A DNA stretch of 64,000 bases from Chloroflexota bacterium (GCA_026706395.1 JAPOYU010000168.1:24432-88431); one strand, 5' to 3'; numbered from the stretch's first letter, positions 48,877 to 57,860 are shown. The notes: generated from the sequence alone by a model not told the origin. Translations and numbers: made by a program.

Positions 48877-49872
48877 CTAGTTGGCCGCGCGTTCCATCCG
48901 TATCCGCGGATCCACTACCACCAACAGTATGTCGGACACCGTTGTTCCAATCACAGTGAGAATAGTGATAAACATGAGCAGCGTTGCTGTCAGGAAGGTG
49001 TCCTGCGTAATCAATCCGCGCAAGAGCATAGGTCCAGCCGTAGGCAAGCCGAGGACGATCGCCGTAATTGTTCCGCCTGATACCAGCGAGGGGAACAACC
49101 AGGCGAGACTGCTCACGATCGGGTTCAGCGCGACCCTGACCGGGTACTTAAACAGCAGCCGCACTTCGCCAACACCTTTGCTTCGCGCTGTGATCACATA
49201 TTGCTTGTTGAGTTCATCGAGGAGCGTACCGCGCAGTACTCGGATCAAGCCGGCTGTTCCGCCGGTACCAATGACGATTATCGGTATCGGCAAATGCAGC
49301 AGCAGGTCTCCGACCTTCGCCCAATTCCAAGGCGCATTAAGATATTCCGGTGAAAAAAGACCGGTAAGATTCAAACCGAATTGTTTGAACCCAATGTAGA
49401 GCATTATCAGGGCGAGCATAAAGTTGGGTATCGCTAATCCGATAAAACCGACGATGGAAACCACATAGTCCCCAACCGAATACTGATGCGTTGCCGAATA
49501 GATGCCGATAGGAATGGCGACGGCGTAAGTGAATATGGCGCTAAGAATAGCTATTGTGAAGGTGAGCAAGAGCCGCTCGCCGATAATGTCTCGGACCGGC
49601 TGCTGCCAATCAAAAGAAAAGCCGAAGTTGCCCCGCAGCACCTGACCAATCCATTTGACATATCGCAAGTGAAGCGGCAAGTCCAAGCCGTATTGGCGGC
49701 GCAGATTCTCCACTTCCTGCTCGGACAGGTCTTCACCCGCTTGTTCCAAACGACTGATGTAGGTCGAGAGATAATCGCCAGGCGGCAACTGAATCACGAT
49801 GAAGGTGACTATGGAGACCATCCATACGAGGAATACGAGGTACACCAGCCGCTGGAGAATATAACTCTTCAT
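48877..49872 (-). CDS. ABC transporter permease, OppB/DppB type
   Basis: A 331-residue permease with an N-terminal membrane helix, a periplasmic segment of about 75 residues, and five further helices. The EAA loop is G-G-T-A-G-L-I-R near 210-217 followed by the R-S-K-G-V segment that contacts the ATPase. It is the first gene of the minus-strand operon: OppB, OppC, GntR regulator, zinc dehydrogenase, SDR. A promoter with an operator on its -35 lies 60-90 bp upstream. Though the family is named for peptides, many members import oligosaccharides, which is the likelier role here. Confidence 0.9.
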   Translation of the reverse strand: MKSYILQRLVYLVFLVWMVSIVTFIVIQLPPGDYLSTYISRLEQAGEDLSEQEVENLRRQYGLDLPLHLRYVKWIGQVLRGNFGFSFDWQQPVRDIIGERLLLTFTIAILSAIFTYAVAIPIGIYSATHQYSVGDYVVSIVGFIGLAIPNFMLALIMLYIGFKQFGLNLTGLFSPEYLNAPWNWAKVGDLLLHLPIPIIVIGTGGTAGLIRVLRGTLLDELNKQYVITARSKGVGEVRLLFKYPVRVALNPIVSSLAWLFPSLVSGGTITAIVLGLPTAGPMLLRGLITQDTFLTATLLMFITILTVIGTTVSDILLVVVDPRIRMERAAN

Positions 49873-49929
49873 AGATCTGCGATTCTAATCCCCTGGCACA
49901 CAATTGCATCGGCTGGATTCCATTCAACA

Positions 49930-49958
49930 ATTCTAGTCCCGCCCTTGCAGATTGTCAA
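49930..49958 (-). promoter_or_regulatory. Promoter of the permease/regulator/dehydrogenase operon
   Basis: On the minus strand perfect TTGACA (49958-49953), 17-bp spacer, TAGAAT (49935-49930). The -35 hexamer lies within the operator at 49951-49962. Confidence 0.75.
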
Positions 49959-49962
49959 CAAT
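49951..49962. promoter_or_regulatory. Operator, ATTGTNNACAAT palindrome (site 2)
   Basis: ATTGTCAACAAT covers the -35 element of the permease operon promoter. It lies in the divergent gap before the cycloisomerase gene and could also influence that gene. Confidence 0.7.
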
Positions 49963-50102
49963 GCACACTTGACAATCTCTTGCATTTCTGACCTTCCCCC
50001 GCTATCATCTCGGTCGATGTTTATCTCTTTTATCAGCCTTCGCGAGACGTTTACGATAGATATGCTACATTCGCAACAATCGGGACAACGGCGGAGTTGA
50101 AC

Positions 50103-51194
50103 ATGCTCATTCGTTGCATTGATGCCAAACATTATCGCTTGCCGCTCAGTCATCCCATGACGGACGCAACGCACGGCGTGCATACCGAATTTGAAGTGGT
50201 CATTGTCAGAATTGAGTCCGACTGTGGCAGCGCAGGTTGCGGCTACACCTACACCATCGGCCGCGGCGGTGCAGCGATAACTGCGTTGATCGAACGCGAT
50301 CTGAAACCGCTCCTCATAGGCGCTGACGCCATGCGCATTGAGCAGACCTGGGCGCGCATGTGGCGTTGCCTGCACTACATCGGCCGCGGCGGCTTAGTCT
50401 CCTTCGCTATGTCCGCCGTTGATGTCGCGCTTTGGGACCTGCTCGGACAGATAAAGGGTGTGCCGCTCTGGAAGCTGCTGGGCGGCTACTCTAGCGAGGT
50501 ACGCGCTTATGCCGGCGGCATTGATCTGCAGCTCGGGCCTGATGAGTTGGTGGAGCAGACGCACGCTAACCTGGAAAAGGGTTTCCGCGCGATCAAAATA
50601 AAGGTCGGGCGCGACAAGCTGTCCGACGATGTCGCCCGTGTGGAGGCTGTACGCGAATATCTGGGTCCTGATATTCCCCTTATGGTCGACGCAAACATGC
50701 GCTGGTCCGTTGAGCAGGCGATAAAGGCAGCCCGCGCCTTCCACGAATACGATCTCTTCTGGTTTGAAGAACCAACAATCCCCGACGATTATCAAGGAAT
50801 GGCGAGGATCGCGGCTGAAGGCGGCTTGCCCATCGCGGCGGGTGAGAACCTGCATACCATCTTTGAATTCCGCCACTCCATTGGTGTCGGCAAGATCGCC
50901 TTTCCCGAACCCGATGTCTCCAATATCGGTGGCATAACCAACTGGATGCGCGTTGCAAACCTGGCTTATGCCCACAACTTGCAAGTGACATCGCACGGCG
51001 TCCATGAGTTGCATCTTCACCTCCTGGCGGCCATACCCAACGCTTCATTCCTGGAGGTTCACAGCTTTGGCTTGGAACGCTTCATTACGAACCCGCCGCA
51101 GCTAAACGACGGCATCATGCGTGCGCCCGATTCGCCCGGGCATGGTGTTCAATTCAATTGGGATCGCTTACAAGATTATAAGGTCAATGACTAG
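50103..51194 (+). CDS. 3,6-anhydro-L-galactonate cycloisomerase-like enzyme (enolase superfamily)
   Basis: The ATG at 50103 follows a GGAG site and gives 363 residues; a TTG two codons earlier is less likely. It is a mandelate-racemase-subgroup enolase-superfamily enzyme. The base motif is K165-I-K167, the metal ligands are D196, E222 and E248, and the second base is the H298/D271 dyad. The opening T-D-A-T-H-G, the loop G-Y-T-Y-T-I-G-R-G-G and the segment E-P-T-I-P-D-D-Y-Q-G match what I recall of the cycloisomerase that converts 3,6-anhydro-L-galactonate to 2-keto-3-deoxy-L-galactonate in agar degraders. Alternative: an aldarate or aldonate dehydratase. The GH117 neighbours favour the cycloisomerase. 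Confidence 0.82.
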   Translation: MLIRCIDAKHYRLPLSHPMTDATHGVHTEFEVVIVRIESDCGSAGCGYTYTIGRGGAAITALIERDLKPLLIGADAMRIEQTWARMWRCLHYIGRGGLVSFAMSAVDVALWDLLGQIKGVPLWKLLGGYSSEVRAYAGGIDLQLGPDELVEQTHANLEKGFRAIKIKVGRDKLSDDVARVEAVREYLGPDIPLMVDANMRWSVEQAIKAARAFHEYDLFWFEEPTIPDDYQGMARIAAEGGLPIAAGENLHTIFEFRHSIGVGKIAFPEPDVSNIGGITNWMRVANLAYAHNLQVTSHGVHELHLHLLAAIPNASFLEVHSFGLERFITNPPQLNDGIMRAPDSPGHGVQFNWDRLQDYKVND

Positions 51195-51224
51195 CCGCTC
51201 GACAAAAACGCAACATTAGGGACA

Positions 51225-51236
51225 ATTGTTAACAAT
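51225..51236. promoter_or_regulatory. Operator, ATTGTNNACAAT palindrome (site 3)
   Basis: ATTGTTAACAAT, a perfect 12-bp palindrome, 31 bp after the cycloisomerase stop and about 170 bp before the first binding-protein gene. It overlaps the left arm of the inverted repeat at 51233-51258. Confidence 0.7.
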
Positions 51237-51258
51237 GGACAATTTACAGTGTCCATTG
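51233..51258. repeat. Inverted repeat upstream of the first binding-protein gene
   Basis: CAATGGACA (51233-51241) and TGTCCATTG (51250-51258) form a perfect 9-bp inverted repeat with an 8-bp spacer. The right arm overlaps a possible weak -35 (TGTCCA, 51250-51255), 17 bp before TATTAT (51273-51278). It may be a second operator or an RNA hairpin. Confidence 0.55.
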
Positions 51259-51408
51259 AACCTAGGCTCGCCTATTATAGGGGGACATTCAGCCGGTATC
51301 ATTGACGATTGCCAGTTCAAGAAACCGCTTGGCCGAAAGGAGGGCGCTTGAAAAGCGTTGAAACGATAACAGCATTTGTATCACTCTCTATCTTACGGAG
51401 GCTAACCC

Positions 51409-53418
51409 ATGAAACGAATCAGCTTAACTGTCTTGCTCCTCTTCGCCATGATCTTGCTCTCGGCTACAGTTCTCGCGCAGGACATGAGCGAAGGCGACCT
51501 GGTCTATCCATTCCAGTATGCTGATCTTGACGCCTACACCGCCGCTACCGGCAATTCCATTGACATGTGGGGCGAAGCGCCCATGCTCGCCGAGCGCGTT
51601 GCGTCCGGCGATCTTCCGCCCCTCGAAGAACGTCTTCCGGCTCAACCCGTTGTCGTCCAGCCGCTGGAAACCATCGGCGAATATGGCGGCGAGCTTGCCG
51701 GCCCCACCACCAACCCGACCTGCTGTGGCTGGGATGTGCTCGAAATGCGCCTGCAAAAGCTGCTCACCATCGATACCGACTTGACCAGCATCATTCCCAA
51801 CATTGCGCGCGCTTACGAAGTCTCAGACGACCAGACGACCTTCACCTTCCATCTTCGCGAAGGACATAAGTGGTCCGATGGCGAACCTTTCACCACCGAA
51901 GACTTTCGCTTCTACTTTGAAGACATTCTGGGCAACTCAGATATAACGCCGAACATCGGCGGTCCCTGGGGCCTGGACGGCGCATTGCCTGAGATTGACA
52001 TTGTCGACGAAACCACCATCAGCTTGACCTATCCTGAGGCGCGCCCAACCTTGCTCATCGCTGTCGGCAGCGAAGTCGGCAATCGCGGCTTCCGCCCGGC
52101 GCATTACTTCAAGCAGTTCCACATCGACTACAATGCCGATGCCAATGACCTCGCCGCCGAAAATGGCTTTGACGATTGGGTGCAGATGTTCAACGCCCGG
52201 ATGAGCCCCTATAATTTCACCTGGAATCTCGGCTCGGAAACCGATCCCTACTCGCCGACGTTGAATACCTTCGTCTTCGTCAGCGAAGACTCCTTCGGTA
52301 ACAAGCACTACGAGCGCAACCCCTATTTCTTCAAAGTCGATACCGCCGGCAATCAGTTGCCCTATACCGATACACTGCGGCGAATCCTCGTCGAGGATCT
52401 GCAAGTTCAAGATCTCAAAGGCATCGCCGGCGAATACAGCCACTACGGCTGGGGCACGCTCTTGAGCTACCCGACCTACCGTGAAAACGAAGAAGCAGGT
52501 GGTTATCGCACGGCGCTGGCGGAATACAGCCGCGGCAACGAATACTCGATCATGTTTAACTTCACCACGCCCAACTTAGAACTGCGAGACATCTTCTGGG
52601 ATATCCGCTTCCGTCAAGCCATGTCCGTCGCGATCAATCGCGATGAAATCAACGAGCTTGTCTACTTCGGCCTGGCAAACGCTCAACAGACTGCTCCCGT
52701 GCCATCCTCGCTGTTTTTCGAGGACTGGATGCCTACCCACTATGCGCAATACGATCCCGACCTGGCCAACCAGTTGCTCGACGAAATGGGTCTCGACCAG
52801 CGCGATTCCGATGGCTTCCGCTTGCGGCCAGATGGCGAGACGCTTTTCATCAATTTCCAAGTTTCGGTTCCAGAAGATTCCTGGCGCCAAATCGGCGAGT
52901 TGATCACGTCATATTGGAATGACGTCGGCGTCAAGACCAGCTACAAGCTGATCGAAATCGGCTTGTACCGTGAGTTGCGAAACGGCAATCAGGTAGACAT
53001 GGCCGCTTGGGGAGCTGATATTCTCGATATCGGCGAGGTTTCCAATAGTTTGGCCAACTTACGCCCGCATTGGGGCGCCCGCGCTTCTGGTCATCTCTGG
53101 CGCCAATGGCTGCAATCTGATGGTGCTGAAGGTGAAGAGCCGCCGCAAGAGATCAAAGATCTGTGGGCTACCGGCGAAGCCTTCCTGGACGCCAAATATG
53201 GCTCCGATGCGTGGCTCGAACTTGGCAAGGAACTGTACAATCTGTCCTTCAGCGGGCTCTACCAGATTGGCACCATCCAACGCCCGCCACAACCGCTGCT
53301 CTTCAAGACCAACCTGAAGAACACGCCGCCCAACGATACAACCGGCCAGTGGAGTTGGAGCTATCGCCAATGGGTCATGTTCATGCCCGAGCAATGGTAC
53401 TTCGAAAGCGACATGTAA
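51409..53418 (+). CDS. ABC transporter substrate-binding protein, family 5 (first of a tandem pair)
   Basis: A 669-residue extracellular solute-binding protein. The signal peptide covers about 1-24 (basic start, hydrophobic core, A-Q-D cleavage region); no lipobox Cys is present. The mature protein has the SBP_bac_5 pattern L-R-E-G-H-K-W-S-D-G-x-P near 150-165 and F-R-Q-A-M-S-V-A-I-N near 400. It is longer than ordinary peptide-binding proteins (about 520-550). A strong ribosome site, ACGGAGG, sits seven bases before the ATG. It presumably captures the oligosaccharide outside the cell and delivers it to the OppB/OppC channel. It is followed after 81 bp by a close paralogue. Confidence 0.92.
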   Translation: MKRISLTVLLLFAMILLSATVLAQDMSEGDLVYPFQYADLDAYTAATGNSIDMWGEAPMLAERVASGDLPPLEERLPAQPVVVQPLETIGEYGGELAGPTTNPTCCGWDVLEMRLQKLLTIDTDLTSIIPNIARAYEVSDDQTTFTFHLREGHKWSDGEPFTTEDFRFYFEDILGNSDITPNIGGPWGLDGALPEIDIVDETTISLTYPEARPTLLIAVGSEVGNRGFRPAHYFKQFHIDYNADANDLAAENGFDDWVQMFNARMSPYNFTWNLGSETDPYSPTLNTFVFVSEDSFGNKHYERNPYFFKVDTAGNQLPYTDTLRRILVEDLQVQDLKGIAGEYSHYGWGTLLSYPTYRENEEAGGYRTALAEYSRGNEYSIMFNFTTPNLELRDIFWDIRFRQAMSVAINRDEINELVYFGLANAQQTAPVPSSLFFEDWMPTHYAQYDPDLANQLLDEMGLDQRDSDGFRLRPDGETLFINFQVSVPEDSWRQIGELITSYWNDVGVKTSYKLIEIGLYRELRNGNQVDMAAWGADILDIGEVSNSLANLRPHWGARASGHLWRQWLQSDGAEGEEPPQEIKDLWATGEAFLDAKYGSDAWLELGKELYNLSFSGLYQIGTIQRPPQPLLFKTNLKNTPPNDTTGQWSWSYRQWVMFMPEQWYFESDM

Positions 53419-53443
53419 CCCGCGCTGTCTATGTTACAATCCG

Positions 53444-53470
53444 AGGGACTGGCAAAACCTGTCAGTCCCT
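53444..53470 (+). terminator. Intercistronic hairpin between the two binding-protein genes
   Basis: AGGGACTG (53444-53451) and CAGTCCCT (53463-53470) form an 8-bp stem with an 11-nt loop. No long U tract follows (TTGCATTT), so partial termination or mRNA stabilisation of the first gene is more likely than full termination. Confidence 0.5.
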
Positions 53471-53499
53471 TGCATTTAGTAGAGTAGAGGATTGCAAGC

Positions 53500-55500
53500 A
53501 TGATAAAGAAACTGATTATTATCGTGGTCCTGGTTCTGTTCGTGATAGGCGGTACGATCATCGGGCAGACCATCAGCCAAAAGACCTATCCGCAGCAATT
53601 TGGCTCCCCGGCTGCCTACGAAGCCGCAACGGGGGACATGATCGGCGATTACAGCGAAGCGCCCATGCTTGCGGAACGCGTCGCTAACGGCGACCTGCCG
53701 CCAGTAGAAGAACGGCTGCCCGCTGAACCAGTGGTCGTCGAGCCGCTCGACGCGATCGGTACCTATGGCGGTGAGTTGGCCGGCCCCTCCACCAGCCCAA
53801 CCTGCTGCGGCTGGGATGTGTCGGAAATGGTCATGCAGAAGCTGTTCACAATCGATACCGATCTGCAGACGATCATTCCCAACATCGCCGCCAGTTATGA
53901 GGTTTCTGATGATCTGACTCAATTGACCATTCACTTGCGGGAAGGACATAAGTGGTCTGACGGTCATCCCTTTACTTCAGAGGATTTCCGCTTCTGGTTT
54001 GAGGACATCCTTTGGAACGAAGAAGTCACCGGCGGAATTCCAGGCGAGTGGCGTCCGGGCAACCAAAAGCCGCTCTTGGAAGTAATCGATGAGACGACAT
54101 TGCGCTACACCTTCTCTCAGCCGCATCCGTCGATGATTGTGCGCATGGCGAGCAATCCTCGTCATCGCGGTTTCCGCGCGGCCCATTACTTTAAGCAGTT
54201 CCATATCGACTACAACGATAACGCCAACGATTTGGCTGAAGAAGCGGGATTCGAGAACTGGACGAAATTGTTGAACGCGCGCTTGCGTCCCAACACGAAC
54301 ACCGGCACGACCGCTACCGATACGATCGTCGGCATTCCAACCTTGAATACCTACATGTTTGTCGGGGAAGACTCCTTCGGCAACAAGCATTTCGAACGCA
54401 ATCCCTATTTCTTCAAAGTGGATATCGCCGGTAATCAGCTGCCTTACACCGATAGCTTGCGCCGTGTCTTGGTAGAAGACCTGCAAGTTCAGGATTTGCG
54501 CGCCATCGCTGGCGAATACAGCCACTTCGGCTGGGGCAAGTTGCTCAGCGTACCGACCTATCGCGACAACGAAGAAGCCGGCGGCTATCGCGTCGCCCTA
54601 GTCACGTACAATCGCGGCAACGAATACAGCATGATGTTCAACCTGACCCATCCCGATCCCGTCATGCGCGAGATATTCAATGACCTACGCTTCCGTCAGG
54701 CGATGTCGCTGGCGATCAACCGGAGCGAAATCAACGAGTTGATCTACTTCGGTCTGGCGACGCCGTCACAATCGGCGCCAACGCCGGACTCCAACTTCTA
54801 CGAGCCGTGGATGACTGACTACTTCGCCGAATATGACCCCGATCGTTCCAACGAACTGCTCGACGAGATGGAGCTGGATCAGCGTGATGGCGATGGCTTC
54901 CGCCTGCGTCCGGACGGCGAAACGCTATTCATCAATATGCAGGTGGCCGTGCCCGAAGAAGCTTGGGGACAGATAGCCGAATTAGTCGTCTCGTACTGGA
55001 ACGCGGTTGGCGTCAAGTCGCAATTGAAGTTGATTGAGCGCGGACTGTATACCGAATTGCGCGGCACCGGCGCGCATGACATCGCTGGTTGGGGCTTGGA
55101 TATCGTCGACATCGGCGAATTCTCTGGCGCGATCAACAATATCAGACCACATTGGGGCGCTCGCGCCGGTTCAAAAGAGTGGACTGACTGGCTCAACAGC
55201 GGTGGCGAACGCGGCAGTGAACCGCCTGATGATATCAAGGAATTGTGGGATCTTAGCCAACAATGGCTGCAGCAGCCCTACGGCTCCGATTCCTACCTTG
55301 AGATCGGCAAGCAATTCCACGACATGACCTTCCGCGGCCTCTATCAGATCGGTACCATTCAACGCCCGCCTCAGCCACTTCTCTTCAAGAATACGCTGAA
55401 AAATACGCCGCCGAATGACACAGATGGCTTGTGGAGCTTCAGCTATCGCCAATGGGTCATGTTCATGCCCGAGCAGTGGTATTTCGAAGCCGGCATGTAA
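53500..55500 (+). CDS. ABC transporter substrate-binding protein, family 5 (second of a tandem pair)
   Basis: A 666-residue paralogue of the preceding gene, colinear over the whole length. Both share the mature start T-x-Y-P-x-Q-F/ A-D-L-type region followed by S-E-A-P-M-L-A-E-R-V in this copy and the G-x-Y-G-G-E-L-A-G-P stretch in both, and they end almost identically (Q-W-V-M-F-M-P-E-Q-W-Y-F-E). The N-terminal hydrophobic segment (about 4-22) is a signal peptide or uncleaved anchor without a lipobox. AGAGG lies nine bases before the ATG. Divergence in the middle third (about 200-280) suggests a different ligand preference. A strong terminator-like hairpin follows. Confidence 0.92.
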   Translation: MIKKLIIIVVLVLFVIGGTIIGQTISQKTYPQQFGSPAAYEAATGDMIGDYSEAPMLAERVANGDLPPVEERLPAEPVVVEPLDAIGTYGGELAGPSTSPTCCGWDVSEMVMQKLFTIDTDLQTIIPNIAASYEVSDDLTQLTIHLREGHKWSDGHPFTSEDFRFWFEDILWNEEVTGGIPGEWRPGNQKPLLEVIDETTLRYTFSQPHPSMIVRMASNPRHRGFRAAHYFKQFHIDYNDNANDLAEEAGFENWTKLLNARLRPNTNTGTTATDTIVGIPTLNTYMFVGEDSFGNKHFERNPYFFKVDIAGNQLPYTDSLRRVLVEDLQVQDLRAIAGEYSHFGWGKLLSVPTYRDNEEAGGYRVALVTYNRGNEYSMMFNLTHPDPVMREIFNDLRFRQAMSLAINRSEINELIYFGLATPSQSAPTPDSNFYEPWMTDYFAEYDPDRSNELLDEMELDQRDGDGFRLRPDGETLFINMQVAVPEEAWGQIAELVVSYWNAVGVKSQLKLIERGLYTELRGTGAHDIAGWGLDIVDIGEFSGAINNIRPHWGARAGSKEWTDWLNSGGERGSEPPDDIKELWDLSQQWLQQPYGSDSYLEIGKQFHDMTFRGLYQIGTIQRPPQPLLFKNTLKNTPPNDTDGLWSFSYRQWVMFMPEQWYFEAGM

Positions 55501-55525
55501 GGCGCAGTAAGGCAGTTTATTGGTT

Positions 55526-55562
55526 CATCGTGGTGTGGCGAGTGTCACACCACGATGCTTTT
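55526..55562 (+). terminator. Strong hairpin/terminator after the second binding-protein gene
   Basis: A perfect 12-bp stem, CATCGTGGTGTG (55526-55537) with CACACCACGATG (55546-55557), 8-nt loop, then CTTTT. The next gene starts only 17 bp later, so readthrough is needed for the downstream enzymes; it may set the ratio of transporter to enzymes. Confidence 0.8.
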
Positions 55563-55578
55563 GGATAAGGATTCTGCA

Positions 55579-56665
55579 ATGCCGCTAAGCGCCGCTATGC
55601 AACGCTTTGAAGGACCGGACAAAGCCAATCCCTGGTTTGCCAAGTTCAAATACAGCACGATTACCGGACTAGGCTACGAAAAAGGCGTCGTCCGTCGCGA
55701 TCCCAGTTCCATTATCGCTATCGATGGCAGATACTACATCTGGTACACCCGCGCGGCGCATCCCTGTCCGCCGGTTGGCTTTGAACGGATGACCGACCGA
55801 TTGCCGGCTATGCCCTGGGATTTGGCGGATGTCTGGTACGCCACTTCGACTGACGGTCATCACTGGGATGAGCGAGGTCCCGCTGTGCAGCGCGGAGGAG
55901 CCGGCGCTTATGACGAGCGCGGCGTCTTCACGCCCGGTATCCTAGCGCATGAGGGACGCTACTACCTCGTCTACCAGGTCGCGCTGAATCCCAACTATCG
56001 CTGTACGCCCGAATCGATCGCCATCGCTTGGGCGGATTCACCTGACGGTCCCTGGATCAAAAGCCCGGCGCCCATCCTTGAACCCGATCCTTCCGGCGAA
56101 GTGGACGAAAGAGGCGATTCCCGAGCAGGCTGCGGTCAAGGGCGCTTGGGACAGCCTGCAAGTACACGACCCCGAGCTACTCTATCGCGATGGTAAGTTC
56201 TGGCTCTATTACAAAGGCGAAGGCATGGGCTATCACCACATGGAATCTAAATGGGGCGTCGCCACCGCTGACTCGCCGCTCGGTCCCTATACGAAATCGC
56301 CCTACAATCCCGTCACTAACACCGGGCATGAAGTGGTGGTTTGGAAATACGCCGGCGGCGTCGCTGGCTTGGTCAACCGCTGCGGACTAGAGAAGAACAC
56401 CATTCAATACGCCTCCGATGGCATCAACTTCGAGATTATGTCGCGAGTTGTGGTCCCGCCACAAGCTGCTGGTCCCTTGCGAATTGATGATTCGCTGAAT
56501 ACCGAACCGCTTGCTGGTTTCAGCTGGGGCTTGAGTCACGTCATTCCGCCGAGTTCGCATCTCATCAAGCAAGGACAAGATCCCTTGGGGATCGCGGATA
56601 TCGACGAGCCTTGGGACTTCCTCATACGTTGGGAGCTTGACCACGATCGTCGCACGTATATTTGA
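55579..56665 (+). pseudogene. GH117-like gene interrupted by a one-base frameshift
   Basis: The 5' part starts at the ATG 55579 (M-P-L-S-A-A-M-Q-R-F, with AAGGA upstream) in one frame to about 56112; the 3' part continues in the next frame from 56114 to the stop at 56665. Aligning with the following GH117 gene, residues around E-V-D-E-R match in the first frame and A-I-P-E-Q-A-A-V-K-G in the second, leaving exactly one extra G in the GG at 56113-56114. Both halves keep the active-site motifs: R-R-D-P, V-H-D-P and T-G-H-E. If the extra base is a sequencing error the product would be about 361 residues and complete. If it is real, the gene is a recent pseudogene. Same subtype as its downstream neighbour. 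Confidence 0.85.
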
Positions 56666-56762
56666 CCGAGCTGCATGACGCCAACCTCAAATCTGTTCGC
56701 GTCTCGCCGTCAAGGGAGGTTTGACAGATCCAGGTCTTGGCGCCCGGAAAGGAATGTCACTC

Positions 56763-57845
56763 ATGCAAAGCGCCGCCATGCAACGCTTTCACGGACCGGA
56801 CGAAGACAACTCTTGGTTCACGCGCTTTCGCTACATGCTCGTCAACGGCCTTGGTTATGAGCGAGGCATCGTCCGTCGTGATCCCAGCTGCGTCATAGAG
56901 GTCGACGGAGACTACTTCGTCTGGTACACGCGCGGCGCGCATCCCTGCCCGCCTGTCGGCCACGAACGCGCCACCGACACGTTGCCGGCCATGCCCTGGG
57001 ATCTCACCGATCTCTGGTATGCCACATCGGCAGACGGCTATACCTGGCGGGAACAAGGTCCGGCCGTCGAACGGGGACCAGTTGGCAGCTACGACGAACG
57101 CAGCGTCTTCACGCCGGATATCCTGGCGCACGACGGACGTTACTACCTGGTCTATCAAGTTACCGCCGCTCCCACCTGGCGCTCGACGCCGGAATCTATC
57201 GCTATCGCCTGGGCTGATTCACCGTGCGGTCCCTGGACCAAAAGCCCCGCGCCTGTCGTCGAACCCGATACCTCAGGCGAGGTCGATGAACGCGCTCAAC
57301 CTCACGAAGCGAGCGTCAAAGGAACCTTCGATAGCTTGCGTGTCCACGATCCTGCCCTCCTTTTCCGGGACGGTCGCTATTGGCTTTACTTCAAAGGCGA
57401 AGGCATCGGCCATAGCAACATGCATAGCAAGTGGGGCGTCGCCATCGCCGATGACCCACTCGGACCTTATGTGAAGTCTCCGCTCAACCCGATCACAAAC
57501 AGCGGGCATGAAGTCATGGTCTGGAATTATGACGGTGGAGTAGGCGCGCTGTTGACCCGCTGCGGTCCGGAAAAGAACACCATTCAGTTTGCCGCAGACG
57601 GCATCAATTTCGAAGTTAGATCCACCATACTATCGCCACCGCAAGCCGCCGGCGCCTTGCGCGTTGACGAAGGCGCCAACACGTCGCCACTGTCCGGTCT
57701 GAGCTGGGGACTCAGCCACGTGACGACATACAGCGCCCACAACATCGTACAAGGAAATGATCCGCTTGGCTTGATTGCTAACGAGGAACCCTGGGATTTC
57801 ATCATCCGCTGGGAGAGCACCACGCAGCGCCACGGCTGGGCATAG
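56763..57845 (+). CDS. GH117-like glycosidase, short subtype
   Basis: The ATG at 56763 (360 residues) is chosen because AAAGGA lies nine bases upstream and because it matches the start of the frameshifted neighbour; ATG 56754 and an in-frame start at 56721 are poorer. Active-site motifs are R-R-D-P (D40), V-H-D-P (D196) and S-G-H-E (H249, E250). It lacks the N-terminal 25-30 residues seen in the GH117 proteins of the minus-strand/divergent group and so forms a second subtype with its upstream neighbour. No signal peptide. It is followed after 15 bp by the sulfatase gene, so desulfation and terminal cleavage are co-expressed. Expected to act on 3,6-anhydro-galactose or a related sugar at chain ends. 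Confidence 0.86.
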   Translation: MQSAAMQRFHGPDEDNSWFTRFRYMLVNGLGYERGIVRRDPSCVIEVDGDYFVWYTRGAHPCPPVGHERATDTLPAMPWDLTDLWYATSADGYTWREQGPAVERGPVGSYDERSVFTPDILAHDGRYYLVYQVTAAPTWRSTPESIAIAWADSPCGPWTKSPAPVVEPDTSGEVDERAQPHEASVKGTFDSLRVHDPALLFRDGRYWLYFKGEGIGHSNMHSKWGVAIADDPLGPYVKSPLNPITNSGHEVMVWNYDGGVGALLTRCGPEKNTIQFAADGINFEVRSTILSPPQAAGALRVDEGANTSPLSGLSWGLSHVTTYSAHNIVQGNDPLGLIANEEPWDFIIRWESTTQRHGWA

Positions 57846-57860
57846 CGTTTAAAGAGAAAT

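Noticed and set aside
55579..56665. Programmed ribosomal frameshift in the split GH117 gene
   Set aside because: No slippery heptamer, stem-loop or internal ribosome site was found at 56113, and the paralogue needs no frameshift; an error or mutation is simpler.
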